DNA from: Schistosoma mansoni
Lineage: Eukaryota; Platyhelminthes; Trematoda; Strigeidida; Schistosomatidae
Length of the DNA: 64,000 nucleotides
Direction: 5' to 3'
Assembly (NCBI RefSeq): GCF_000237925.1
Contig: NC_031495.1
Span: forward strand, 6,611,852 to 6,675,851
In this document: positions 1 through 11,900 of the stretch, piece by piece
How positions within the stretch are numbered: the stretch's first letter is position 1
Layout of the letters: the number at the start of each line of letters is the position of its first letter
Notes under the pieces: generated by a model
Told to the model about the DNA's origin: nothing
Database searches by the model: none
The model's input: only the letters and a program-made list of their open reading frames with translations
Position numbers and translations under genes: made by a program

Positions 1-359
1 TAAATTGCGTTGTTTCTGGGACTACTAATTCACACTATAATTCAAATACTCTCAAACTTCACACTACCACAATAAATATATAGTGGTCTCCCAAATTTTA
101 TATATGACTCGGTGGTATGTATAGAAACCAATAGAAATGAATATTCTTTGCTTCAGTTACAGTATATATCTGTCAGAATATGAATTGTTTCATTGTCGGT
201 AACTTTGTAATTTCAATCGTAGTGATGTGAAAATTCATCTATATCTAGTCCTTTGAAACTGGTCTATTAAGAGCCCAAATGTTTCTGTTTTAAAACGTAA
301 GCTATAGATAATGTATTAAAAGGTATTATTTGTGAATTATAGTTTTGTGTTTAACAATT
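1..359. other. unassigned AT-rich sequence
   Basis: I see no coding region, RNA gene or recognised repeat here. It may be flanking sequence of the Gypsy-like remnant that follows. Confidence 0.3.
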
Positions 360-800
360 CAGGAAGGGATTACAAAGTAGGCTACGGAGGTTCGATAAAT
401 GTTTATCCTGTGGCAAATTTTGCTCCCGTTATTTATGTGTGTTTCGTCATGCCAAATACTTTAAGTGGGACACATTAAATCACTCTATGGAGCTGCTGTT
501 CGTCTTGCCACTAGTGATGATACACCCTGTAGTTCATATTTTATTAAGCTGAATATTTCTAATAATCGTTTGTATTTATCCACGATTTCGGAAGGTAATC
601 TTTATATTCAGAAGCATTTACATACATTAATTGATTCGTTCCATGACTCTTGTTGACACAGGCATTATAGAGCCATATCTCGGTTCAGAATTAAGTGAAG
701 CCTTGTTCGCCATGCATAACTCAGAAACTAAACTCCAGTCAAAACACGCTTATGTTTCTCGTAATATTTGCCGAGAAAGATGAAGGGACTCATGTTCAGA
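360..800 (+). mobile_element. Gypsy-type LTR retrotransposon fossil, gag zinc-knuckle/protease region
   Basis: A cysteine-rich nucleocapsid-like segment is followed by a protease-like region with a DTG triad, in a context recalling schistosome CsRn1/Boudicca-type Gypsy elements. The copy is broken, with several breaks, and is old. Its right-hand limit is unclear; degraded material to about 2.5 kb may belong to it. Confidence 0.5.
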
Positions 801-2829
801 AAATAATTGGAGCAGCACAGTGAATATAAGTGTATCGAATGAGACACGGAATCATTGTGAAACAAACGTTTCTAATGAATCAACTTCTTACTAGATTTTC
901 CATGTTATTTGACCAGATATGTGTTGTCCTAATGATTCATATATGTTGAATGGACATTCTAATAAAAATGAGTAAAATATTTCGAATGAATCAAATCATC
1001 ATTGGAAATCCGAGGCAGTTTTGGTAGATGGTGACTTTTCTAATCATCCATTATTCTACAATGACATTCTGAATAAAACTGAGAAAAATATTTCAAAATA
1101 ATCCTTTCTTGATGATGTCATATCAAGTATTATTTGCCCTTGTAGTGACCTACTTTTACAAAAAGAACACCATTGGTATGACGGAAACAATTATTATTAT
1201 GACCAATTTTACCACTGATTATTTTATTGTACCCATTTGTCTAAGTGTACCAAAACACACTTTTCCGTTGTTTTGTGACCTTGTACGAACTCGCGTACGC
1301 TCAGAAGTCCCGTTTGTAAACTTTGGCATGATCTCGGTATTATTTCGATACCACAAGATCGCCAAGAAATACATCTTATTACAACCTTCAATAGCCTTCT
1401 GATATTTGGCCTACGGAATGATCAAACCTAGTGTAGCTGTAAATAATTCCCCAAAATCAATAGCTTTCTAATTGTTCGACATTGGGTGCTGACCACATTG
1501 TTTTAAGTGGACTTGTTTAACTGAAGGCGTTCAGTCATGCATCCGCACCAGATCACGTTACGACCCAGCGGGGGACACAGCTCCTACGTTCACTAGCCAG
1601 ATTAGAGTAAACGCTTCTCGACATATCGATAACGTATCAAATATATCTTTCCGATCTCTTCGCATCTGACCTCTGGTTTTATGTAATCGGGGAAGATTCA
1701 AATATAGAAGATGTTACTGGTTGCTAGTTGTAAAACTAGAATACTGGTCGTATCTTCACTAGTAACTGGCAAGTAGCTTTCCTGTAATGGTGATCATAGT
1801 GGACCGCAACTTAACGCCTACTACACCCCCATAATGTACTTACTTCTGATGGAAAACTTGGTCAGCGTGAAATATAAGTTCTAATTGGATTCAAACGTAA
1901 TCATAGTTCAGATGATCTCATGTCAAATTTCGGTAATCCTCACCATGAAGTCGTTTCTACTAGATCCTCTGATTAACGTTAGAAATATGTTTTAAATAAA
2001 GCTGCATTATTTGTAACTTGTGGATATGAAGATCTAACAGTATATTGTGTCGAATAATTGTGTTGGAAAATCTATTGTTAGAATTCTAGATATCGATGAT
2101 TAAACTACACACAACCGACATGTTGATCAAAAACAATTCCAGTAACCAGATGAGCTTGTTCTAATTTCGGTTGTCAAGTTTAGTATTAATGAGTAAATTT
2201 TAAACCATAAGGAGTCTGTATCAAATAAAGAGAAACAAAATGAACCTAAAGAGAAGTACAACAGATTACAGTAATCTGAATTCCCATTTATGATAAAGCT
2301 GTTGGGTTATTTGTACGAACTAATGATTCCCTTGTGCTTGATTGAGCACTTATTATGAATTACAAATATAATACGTTTATTTGTGCTCATCTAGTTCCAC
2401 CTGCCTTAAATCGCACTATTTCAAGAAGTCTTGGCTAGCACATTAATTCGAATACTTTTAATTATCATACAAATACAACGATACAAATGTTTAAAATTTG
2501 TTTAAAAACACTGATCAAGTATCTCAAAAAATTCAACTTGAATAAATTTATGGTGAAGCATGATAGCCAGCGGTCATCCTACTATCCCGATGTGCAATGA
2601 GTAGGGCTCTGTAGAATTTTAAATTCTCACCATGGAATTACAGGTGTCAGTGGTGTTGGTACATTGATACTGCATTGATACCATAATAAGTTTATAGAAG
2701 GAGGTAACCAAATAGAACCTGGAGTACAATATGGGTGATAATATCCCGAAATGATAGAGAACTGTAGAGTAAACGACAATTTATCCACGATCTAAGACTT
2801 ATCGTTTATTACGGTTAATATTGTCGGTG
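801..2829. other. degraded, probably retroelement-derived sequence
   Basis: No intact gene is visible. Short open stretches occur, but none shows a domain I recognise. Position and texture suggest decayed continuation of the Gypsy-like fossil, or several nested old insertions. Confidence 0.3.
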
Positions 2830-3475
2830 AAGTGTTTTCCATCCACCTACATGTCCTTTTCCTGATTTCCTCCTCAAATGGAGGTTGTCTTTTTTCCTTC
2901 TATGACCCATTACATCTGATGGTGTTTGGCCAACAGACCTGCAGTATCTTACGAGGACAGATGTTAACAAAGCAGTCTATTTTTTATAATTGCTGTGGTA
3001 GTTCCCTAAGTCTCAGCCGCGTATAACGGAACTATTTAAACGTTTGTTATAACATTTCTAATTTTAGCCTTGGCTGACAGTAGTTTTGAGCTCCAGACAT
3101 CCCTGAATTGAGTAGAAATACTTTCTTCACTTTGTCAATTTGTGCCCTTACATCTAAATCAGATCCTCCTTGTTTATTGATAATGCTATCCAGGCATGCA
3201 AAAACTTCTACCTATTCAAGAACTTCAAAAGCAAGTTTGGTTTGGTTAATGTCCATTGTGTTGCATTTAAATTTTTATGTTTTCTCCCATGCGATATTTA
3301 GGCTCATAGCTGCGGAAGTCGCTGTTACACTTCTTCCCCACCTTTATCCCGTGAATGCATACATTTTATTTAATACCTCATCTCCCCCTGACGGTCGTTC
3401 TCTCCAGTGCTTTCTTCTTGTTTCTGAGAAGTTTTATTCTAAACTCATTAAAAGAAGGCTTCTTTAAACTTCATA
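2830..3475 (-). mobile_element. RTE-like LINE fragment (3' part of ORF)
   Basis: Read on the minus strand, it encodes a degraded version of the LINE segment at 16.7-17.5 kb. The I-I-N-K-Q-G-G-S-D-L-D-V-R stretch here parallels [19 protein letters not shown] there, followed by the downstream region that also appears at 57.1-57.5 kb. Several frame breaks are present; the copy is dead. Confidence 0.65.
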
Positions 3476-3639
3476 GCACTGAATATGTCCAGAGTGGTGT
3501 AGTTTGGATTCCGTTTAACCTCTAATTAGAAGTAACGTTAAATTTTGTTATATCTTGAAGAGAATTATGAATGGTAACTTTTGAGGATTATTTATGGACC
3601 GATACGATACGTATACTTCTTATTGTATAATTGTTAAGT

Positions 3640-3965
3640 AACTCAACTTTTCATATTCATGTTCCTTTTATTATGACCTTTATTTTGACCGATAGACTAT
3701 TATTATACGATTTACCATTCTTGGGTTATCCTTAGTCCATTAATTGCTGTTCCCCACATTAACAACCACATTTGGCTTAATCTTGTACAAATGTTATTTT
3801 CTATTCTACGATACGATGTGGTCACTTTGTTTGGTATATAAACCCAGTATGTTTGAAATAAATGGTTCATATTGAAAAGGCTGTTATTGGTGTTCTGGAC
3901 TTAACTGGCTGGGCTTGGCAGAAAGTAGGACTGACAAGTACTTAAAACTGCTCATACGGATTTTG
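3640..3965 (+). mobile_element. possible LTR-like remnant
   Basis: A TATATAAA box and an AATAAA signal lie close together and are followed by a GC-richer stretch, an arrangement seen in LTRs. No clear terminal inverted bases or second copy were found. It is treated as a possible fossil only. Confidence 0.25.
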
Positions 3966-4574
3966 TGTATCATTGGTAGATCAATAAATACACCGCTCTC
4001 TGATAGGCGGTCTTACCACTCATATAAATCAACTGGGCAAGAACGCACTCAATCGATATAATAGGTTTTATTGTGGTTTTAAATGAATAACGCCATCAGC
4101 CTAAACACTTGAAACAGTTCTTCAACAGAATCACGTCCGGGATTTTAATGAACAAATATTTACTGCTAGTGAACAAGTGAAGTAATTCTATCAGCTATAG
4201 AACAAGCGATTCGATCATTCGGAAGCGAACACTAAACATCATGTATAAAGCATGTGTTTTCCAACGAAAAAACACTTACAATTTAATTCTATTTACCGTT
4301 TTGCTTGAGTTCGGCTATAATCGAAACAAGCAGTACCAATTCGAACGCAAAGAAGGAAGATAGCGGCCACCGAACCCGAAAACTAAGGTTATATATTAGG
4401 AAAACCGAATTGTGAGCATGATGAACATTGATAGTTGGTTATGGAGCCTAGGCGTTGGAAGAATATGAAAATGTATGTAATAGAAGAACAACATTATATA
4501 TAAGGCGAGAACAAAATGCAATCGTCATGTAGGTATATGGAACACACATGTAAACCTCTTCGAAAAACGACTTT

Positions 4575-4980
4575 ACAATTGACCTTATCCAGCCATTCCA
4601 TACTTCGTTAGCCATAGATTTTGTTTCTCCACAATCACGTGGTTATCTGAAGCTATGTAAGCTGCTCTCATTACTCTAACGCCTTCTGTGGACCCTCCAA
4701 AACCCTTACTGAGGCTGATTTGATCAATCTGGTTCTCTGTAGTGTGGTCTGATAAGACCCATATAGCATTTTGTATGGGCTTTTGGAAGAATATGATGTA
4801 TATCATAACCATATTGTGGAAGACATATGAATTTAAAAACTTCTCACCAGTTTCTCTTCTTTCGTCCAGTCCATGACGTCTCATGAAAACTTCATACTCA
4901 GTTTTGCCTATCCCGATCATGGCGTTCGTTCTCTCCATCAGAGTTGTCAGTTCCGGTTGAGTTATTTTTACCACGAGACT
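4575..4980 (-). mobile_element. LINE endonuclease-domain fragment
   Basis: The minus-strand frame encodes part of an apurinic-type endonuclease of a non-LTR retrotransposon: a G-x-x-x-Y-E-x-x-M-x-R-H-G-L segment, then LSDHTTENQIDQISLSK and the A-S-D-N-H-V-I-V block matching the family's S-D-H-x-x-V catalytic motif (here altered to D-N-H). It is an isolated, decayed piece, probably of the RTE clade. Confidence 0.7.
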
Positions 4981-4999
4981 AAAGATGTTTTCATGTTTA

Positions 5000-7900
5000 C
5001 GCGTAACACCTTTATGATAGAAGTATACCGGAACAGTGAAACCAGAAGTCAGATTTGAAGGGGATTCGAAAGTATTTTTTGGAACCTATCGATATGTCCA
5101 GAAGCGTTTGGTCTAGACTGGTTAAAAATTGCGAGTGATGGGCAACACGGTAAACTCTCTCGTGATGTAGTGTGGACGTGTAACCGAGCGCATTCAGCTA
5201 AGGTGTGTTCAATAAAACTAATGAGATTAGTAGCAATGTCAAGGAAATACCGGACTATTTATTTTACCGCTAAAACCTCAAGATCAGAACGGAGTATACA
5301 GACATCAATCCCTTTTAAATGCTTTCTCTGAAAAATTAACGACCAAAACGAATTTAAGTTTGAGAGAAATTATATATTCAGTCGTAGAGATATGTAGATA
5401 GACAAGATATTGTAGGGTCACTGAATATCGAACAGATCATTGATCCCTGTCAAAGTCAAGGATAGTCAACGCGCATCAATAAAATTATATGCCATGGACT
5501 GGCCCACGCGGCAGTGGCTGTTCTTCCACTTCTGTACTTCCGTGGTTGTACCTTAACTAATATATTCTTGTAATAACGTCCTTTGTGTTGTACAGTCTCC
5601 ATAGCGTCCATGACCCTTTGATGCGTCGATGGTTCAAACGACGTAAGGGCCGGTCGCGAGGTGTGACTTCAGCGTTAGTTGGTTCGTCACCATTCTCGTC
5701 TAACTATAGTAGGCCCCCAATCATTTCGACATAGAACATCAACGTTGATGTTCTACAATATTATTTGCCTGTATGTAGAAAATAAGTGACATGAATTTTT
5801 CCTACGATATGGTGGAATCAGATAAAACAGTGCAGGAGTCTCTTTCAACAACGCAAATTCAAAGATGACAAAGGAAAAAAGGTTTTAAATCTATTGAAAT
5901 TGGATATCCGATTCATGTTCTGAGGCAGTGTAACGTATGATTTCTAAACTGGCCAATGATGCACCCGGTGATAAGTAGAGTAGTAATCTTGCGGGAATGC
6001 TTGACTGAGTGTCAGTAAAACTAGTATCTCCAGGATCGTTGAAGGATGATTACAGAACTGATTAATTTTGAATAACGATTTATGGATACGAAAGTCACAC
6101 ATGAAACTTGACTAGTATGCCTGGCAGTGGCCACTTTCCATAAACATCAAGCCTAACACTATAAACGTGTGATTATCAAGCAAATAATGAACAAAGTATA
6201 AACTACAGCTATTTTTTTTTATCTGTACTGCACACGGTAAAGATGACAGGAATTTCCGTGTAGCAATTCAACATAAATTCTGAAATCCTTATCTTATCCT
6301 CAAACAGGCGTTAAAATGCACATTTCAAGCAGTCCTTTATTGTGAACATATAAATTACTTTTTGATTTTGCTCATTTGAATTGAACACACAATTTGTTTG
6401 TCCTCTTCATGAATAGTGGCGATACGAATTGCGTATATGCCACCGAGCGTTAAAAAGATTTTGCTTCGATTTCCTAATAAAGCTGGTTCGTTTTTCGTAA
6501 AGGTTTCTTTCATGATCTTTTTGTCCATCAAGCTAGCTTAGGATTTGTGGAAGCGATGAATCTGAAAATTTCACTCTGTTATTTCCTTTACCAAATTTTT
6601 AACAGTTCATAAGAATAATTTAGAAAAATCCTATTCTTCTTCCGTATCTGCGACTATCTATAGCTATCAAAGATCATTTATGTAAACAAAACACTCTATT
6701 TAAGGTTGTAAGCAGCCATCGAAGCTTTAATTTAGTTACTACTTTACATATCAAAATATTATCCCTCAAGTGTTGTGCTTATTCGAAATTGTCACTGTTA
6801 TACATTCAGTTTCTGTGTTTACAAAGGGTCATAACTACATTCGCAGAGATATTTGCCTGTAATTCTGATGTGTTCTCAGTGTTCGAAAGTATAAAATGTG
6901 TTGTTTAGTTAACACGTCATCTAAAAGGATCGCCTTACTTACTGAACATATTTTGCCATGCTTAAAACCCCTCGGTCATAACAAATAATTCATTTTTTGA
7001 AGTTCTTCAGTGTATTGGCATACAGAGGGAATAATAAAAAATTCTATCTAAGTAATCCTTATTATGTGTCCCCTGGATGTTTTAGTGGGTAATTACCGCC
7101 GCGGTGATGTACCCTATGTATTTTTGAACAATTTCTAGCATTGTGTGCAGTAACCTATGTAGAAATCTCCAAGTATGTCCAAAACACATTCTATGAACTG
7201 CAAGTGGACTGGCGTGAATAGACTGAAAAAGTCTATATACATGTGAACGCATCGTATTAGTCAGTGACAAACCACTCATTATTCTTTAAACTAATCGCGG
7301 CAGTAACCATATTTTAAATATAGTTTGTCACACAAGCTTACCGTCCGGTCACATCATTGAATAAGTAGCAACAAATATGCTTTTAGTTCATTTACAGAAA
7401 TGGGTCTTAATTTGTTCGGGGTATTAAATCTTGAAATAGTTTCATTAAGTATTTCTAAAAATACAAACCGTCATAGCACAACTGGGTTCTTGCATTCAAA
7501 AACCATTATAAGCCCTGTTCTACTGAACTTTACCAAGCAATTATCTCATGATCCATAAAATATTCTGATGTACGTCCGAAAACTGATATATTATCTTACA
7601 CTTCCCAACTGATGTCCACAATCATACCTTTGAACCTGGTCTGTTAATAATAATTAAGATAAATTATAACAGTAAAACATCTCCAAATTACCCAGAAACA
7701 TTAGGCAGAGCAGATACCGTTACCACTTAACCTCAGTAGAATGCCTAAAATAGCATCGCCGGTTTTCAAAGTACTTGGGTGATATACCACTGTATTTTCT
7801 AAGATCATGGTATTACAGGCTACTTGATGCCTTATAGAATGATAATTTAAGTATTCATAAACGGGAAACAAATTTTATTTGAACTATGCATTAACCCAAC

Positions 7901-8683
7901 TCAAAAATTTATCTCTTTATCAATAAATAAAGTAAGACAGTATCGGTTCATAGAAAAATGACATAAAGTTGCTCAACAAAACGTTTTAAACAAATTTCAT
8001 TTACACTGCTTTTCATTTTTCATCAGGTAATTTAGGCAATTGGTGATGCATAGCTACCGAATTTTTAAAATCAATGCTACTCTGAAAGCGTTATCATCAG
8101 AATCTGAATATCATTAAAAATTAGTCACTACTATGTTGGATGACATTTAGTGGTACTCGAATGTTTGCGAGAGTAGCTTCAATTTACAAAGTAACTCCAA
8201 ATAACTCCACTTTAGGCTACAACCCGAATGTTGATAGACCTTAAACTCCATTATAAGAACTTCCCTTATATGGTTGCAGTCACTATAAAACCCGTTTATT
8301 TTTGTGAAGGGAAACAAGGATAGATAACGCAATGTTCAAACTGTAGGTTAGGCCTACACTAAGGTTGTGTTTCATCATTCTACTCATAAATGAATGTCTT
8401 TGTTTAGAGACTGCTGGCTGTAGTTTACATGAAAATTCCAAATTTACTGACTTTAATAGTTATGCTCATGGTTTAGTACTAACTATGAAAGTAATGTAGT
8501 ATCCTTTTAACTCAGTTGACATATTTTTTCATGTAAAAATCTGTTTTTTATTCATATCGTTTGCCAAATGAAAATATTTCAGACATGATCTGCGTGACCA
8601 TTGATTCTAACCAAACAAATCGGTTTTGCATTCTTCCATTAGAATTATGAAACTTCATTCTTGTTCTGTCCCTCATCTAACAG
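5000..8683. other. upstream region without recognised gene
   Basis: About 3.7 kb of AT-rich sequence between the LINE fragment and exon 1. I found no signal-peptide exon, tRNA or clear repeat apart from the palindrome at 5732-5755. The real first exon and promoter of the bark-like gene could lie here unrecognised or further upstream. Confidence 0.3.
5732..5755. repeat. perfect 24-bp palindrome
   Basis: The half-site TAGAACATCAAC is followed directly by its reverse complement, with no spacer and no mismatch. No coding or repeat context explains it. Confidence 0.9.
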
Positions 8684-8928
8684 CACCAGTTAAAGAATCT
8701 AACAAAAGGAGGACAAGTAGTTCGTTATTGTGTGATACTTGAGAATTATGGAAACTGACACAGGAACACAATACTGGACTCTAACTGAATCACCATTTAT
8801 CATCATACACGATGATCTAATCATAAATCCCAAAGCTAAACTTGTTATTGATCCTGGTGTTCGTATATTGATCGGTGCTGGACTATCAATTAAAGTGAAA
8901 GGTGTTATTCATGCCAAAGGAACTTCAG
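8684..8928 (+). CDS. bark: bark-like exon 1 (first beta-helix opening; frame discontinuity)
   Basis: The 3' part (open from 8736, ATG at 8748) encodes the YWTLTESPF...HDDLI opening and ends in phase 1 at donor GTATGT. A strong acceptor (CATCTAACAG, ending 8683) starts another open frame that encodes NLTKGGQV and stops at 8756. That motif is what should precede the opening, because unit 2 has YLGGRI and unit 3 has LNGRI at the same place. The two frames do not connect without a one-base change or an unseen tiny intron. It is also possible that translation starts at 8748 or that an acceptor lies at 8743. The 8748-8928 part is secure; the upstream part is tentative. Confidence 0.7.
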
Positions 8929-11900
8929 GTATGTGTCCGGCAATTCTAGTTTTCAGCCATATTTTGCGTTATGTCTTTTGGAAATAAAGCTGAAGCCCTA
9001 AAATCTGACTCTATGATCTAGGACGTACATATATGTCAAACTGAAAGGGTCAATATCTAAGTTCCTGCCATTCATGTATTATCTTCTTCACTGATATGCC
9101 ATTTACAAATGATAGTAGATTTTATTCTGGCCTACCAAAGTCTTTTAATCATAGCGCGTGACAGCGAGTGACAATTCGTTAACAGCGGAGGGTCTAGAAG
9201 ATAAAAAACACAACGAAGTTAATCCCACGCATCAGTAATTACATGGTATTTTCTTTAACTCGAAATCATACATAACCCAATAGCACTTGACCAGTAACTT
9301 TCTTTCTTTGATAGTATTTTATTTGATTGAATAGACAGAAAAGAAACATTATCACTTCAATCTGTGGATTAGTGTGATAGTTGTTCGTCAGAAAAACTTA
9401 ACTTTTTTTCACATAATTTGAGATTAATTCTGTTTACTTCGAGTAATTCTATATTATTTCTCAGGATTTGGTGGGATTTATTGACAAAAAGTGCAGGTAA
9501 CTGGGATGAACTGAATAAAGAAATCCATATCCTGAATGGTATGTTAGAAAATTAACAGAAGTAATGAGTAGGCAATCAAGATAGCTTAACTCAATTTTTT
9601 CCGAAAGTAGGTGTAAATTTGAACAAGGTTGTGTGACATGTTTAGCGTATTCAGAATAACTGTGATACTCTCAGTTTTGAGACTGTTTCCGGGCTGAAAA
9701 TGCTACACTAGAAATCGGCTTCAAATATTTATCAAACTCGTAAAGATATCGATAATATTAAAGTAAAACGACTAAAAAACTACGAAAAAAATAAAATAAA
9801 TTATCCTCCTACATTCTTGACATAACAAAGAAGTCACTTGATACCAATATTCCCAAGAGATTGACAAATTATTGCATCTTATGTTTAGAACTGTTGGCGA
9901 GGTGTTGCAGACTTATTAAACGATTTTATCGTCTCCTATTTTCACATTAACTATACTTTACTCCCTCTGAATATAAAGTACAAAATAATGTATCTGAATA
10001 TTTAAATACATTAAACTTACCGCAATCTTTAGCGCGACTTTTGCTTCAGTGTTGCCGAAAGACCTACTGAGTTTCTCTATGGCTTTTTAATGAATTACGT
10101 TTTACTGTCCGATTACCTGCTCCTCACTATAAACACTAGACATCGGAGTAAACTTCATGAAGTTTCTTCAGTAGAATGATTTACGACTGTCAATATTTTC
10201 AGGTGACTCATTTTCGCCCCAGTCATCCAGTCACTCATAGGTAACGTAGAACTCATCACATATTTGTATCTGTTCAAGTTACCATATCACGGTAGCATAG
10301 TGAGATGAAAATATCAAGGTAGGTGTCAGAGTCATAAAGGCAGCAAAAGTATCAGCAACAGTAGCAAAACCGATACGATTTTAGGGAATAAAGTGATTTC
10401 GTGAGAAAGTATGAGATAACTTTAGCAATCAATATCTGAGGAGAAACAAATAGTGAATGCATTTGGGACATTTAGACCGAATTTAAGCTACGATATTCAA
10501 CTTGTTCAAATGTTGGTTACAATAATCCCATGGACCCTAATCATGTAATCTGCACTTACCAATTTTCCTTATAGGCATTTCATCACTTCTTCTATAATAA
10601 AATCTTTTATTCAGTCATAAGTTAAGTAAAACCTCTTTGATGAGTGATGTAAGTCCAAAGCTACTCTTAGAAATGGATGAATTAAATAAAATGAGAATAT
10701 ACACGAACGTGTTTTCCGAGAAAAAACATCTCGCAATAATAGCAGACTTACCAACTTGTTAGGTGGCTGTTGGTAGTCGATGGAAAACTATGAACCTAAG
10801 CAAGGCGTATATGCATCTTGAAAAAAATTAACGCTCCATGTATGGTTCAAATCACATTCCTCAAAGTTATATTCATTAAAAAGAGGACCAGTATTAAAAA
10901 GTTGATATCGACTATGACTCTGTAGCGCTATAGATAGCCTGCTATTGTTCATACTTCATCGTTAACATCGATACTGCAATGTGTGTACATTCAACTGGCA
11001 AGTCCTAAATATGGGAGAAATAAAATGTAATGTATTTCACCACTACCACCGATAATCCAAGTGAATAAAGGAAAAAAATAGCCATATTTTCCTTCAATTT
11101 TTGTAGGAAATATTTGTCTTCTACAAATTCACTAAAACCGATTTCCACAAGTACTATAAACCCTTGATTATCAAACTGATAACCATTCCTTTCTTTTTAC
11201 CTTGTCTCCTTTACAATCGTAAATTAAGTTTTGGGTTTTCATCATAATTTATTTCCATAAATATATTTATGTCACTTGATGTTATGAAAATAGCTAGTCT
11301 ACTCCTCATATTTTTGGTATACATAAGCAAAGATTATGAAAATAACGTCTATAGTGAGAATGATGATGAAGGTGAAAGGTTATGGTTTCGTTTGAAAACA
11401 TGATTATGTCATGTTGGAATATTTAATGAAACTATTATGTAAATTACATAACAATCTTACTTAATAACTTAACGAAAACAAAAAGAATTCTTTTTTGTTC
11501 AAACAAATTTTTATCAGTCAGACAAAATACTTGTGCTACATCTATTGATGAGAAATCACACAATCTGTTTTAATTCTTTCACAATATTCTTTTGCAAACA
11601 GAACGTTCCTCGCCTTTTATTGCAAGAATACTACTTTCTAACTGTTTCGTACTATAATATATCTATCATTCCAGAATACTTATGATGTTATAGTTATACT
11701 TTAGTGAATGAGAACACAAGTGGGGACAATCGAACGTATTTGAAGACAAAATCACAGAAAGTGTTAGTAAAATCTGAGAACTATACAGCAAATACTTCAT
11801 TTGCAAAATATCAATCAACTGTTTCAAACTTGATTGTTCCTTTTGAAAATATTAGTCACTCGTCTCAGGCTTCATTGCTCCTGAATCTCCATACCAATTA

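Noticed and set aside
465-656. 63-codon open frame as a host gene
   Set aside because: Content and context fit the Gypsy-like fossil, with no splice signals pointing to a host transcript.
1109-1402. 97-codon open frame as a gene
   Set aside because: No recognisable domain; lies in degraded, probably retroelement-derived sequence.
4585-4974. 129-codon minus-strand frame as a host gene
   Set aside because: It is a decayed LINE endonuclease domain.
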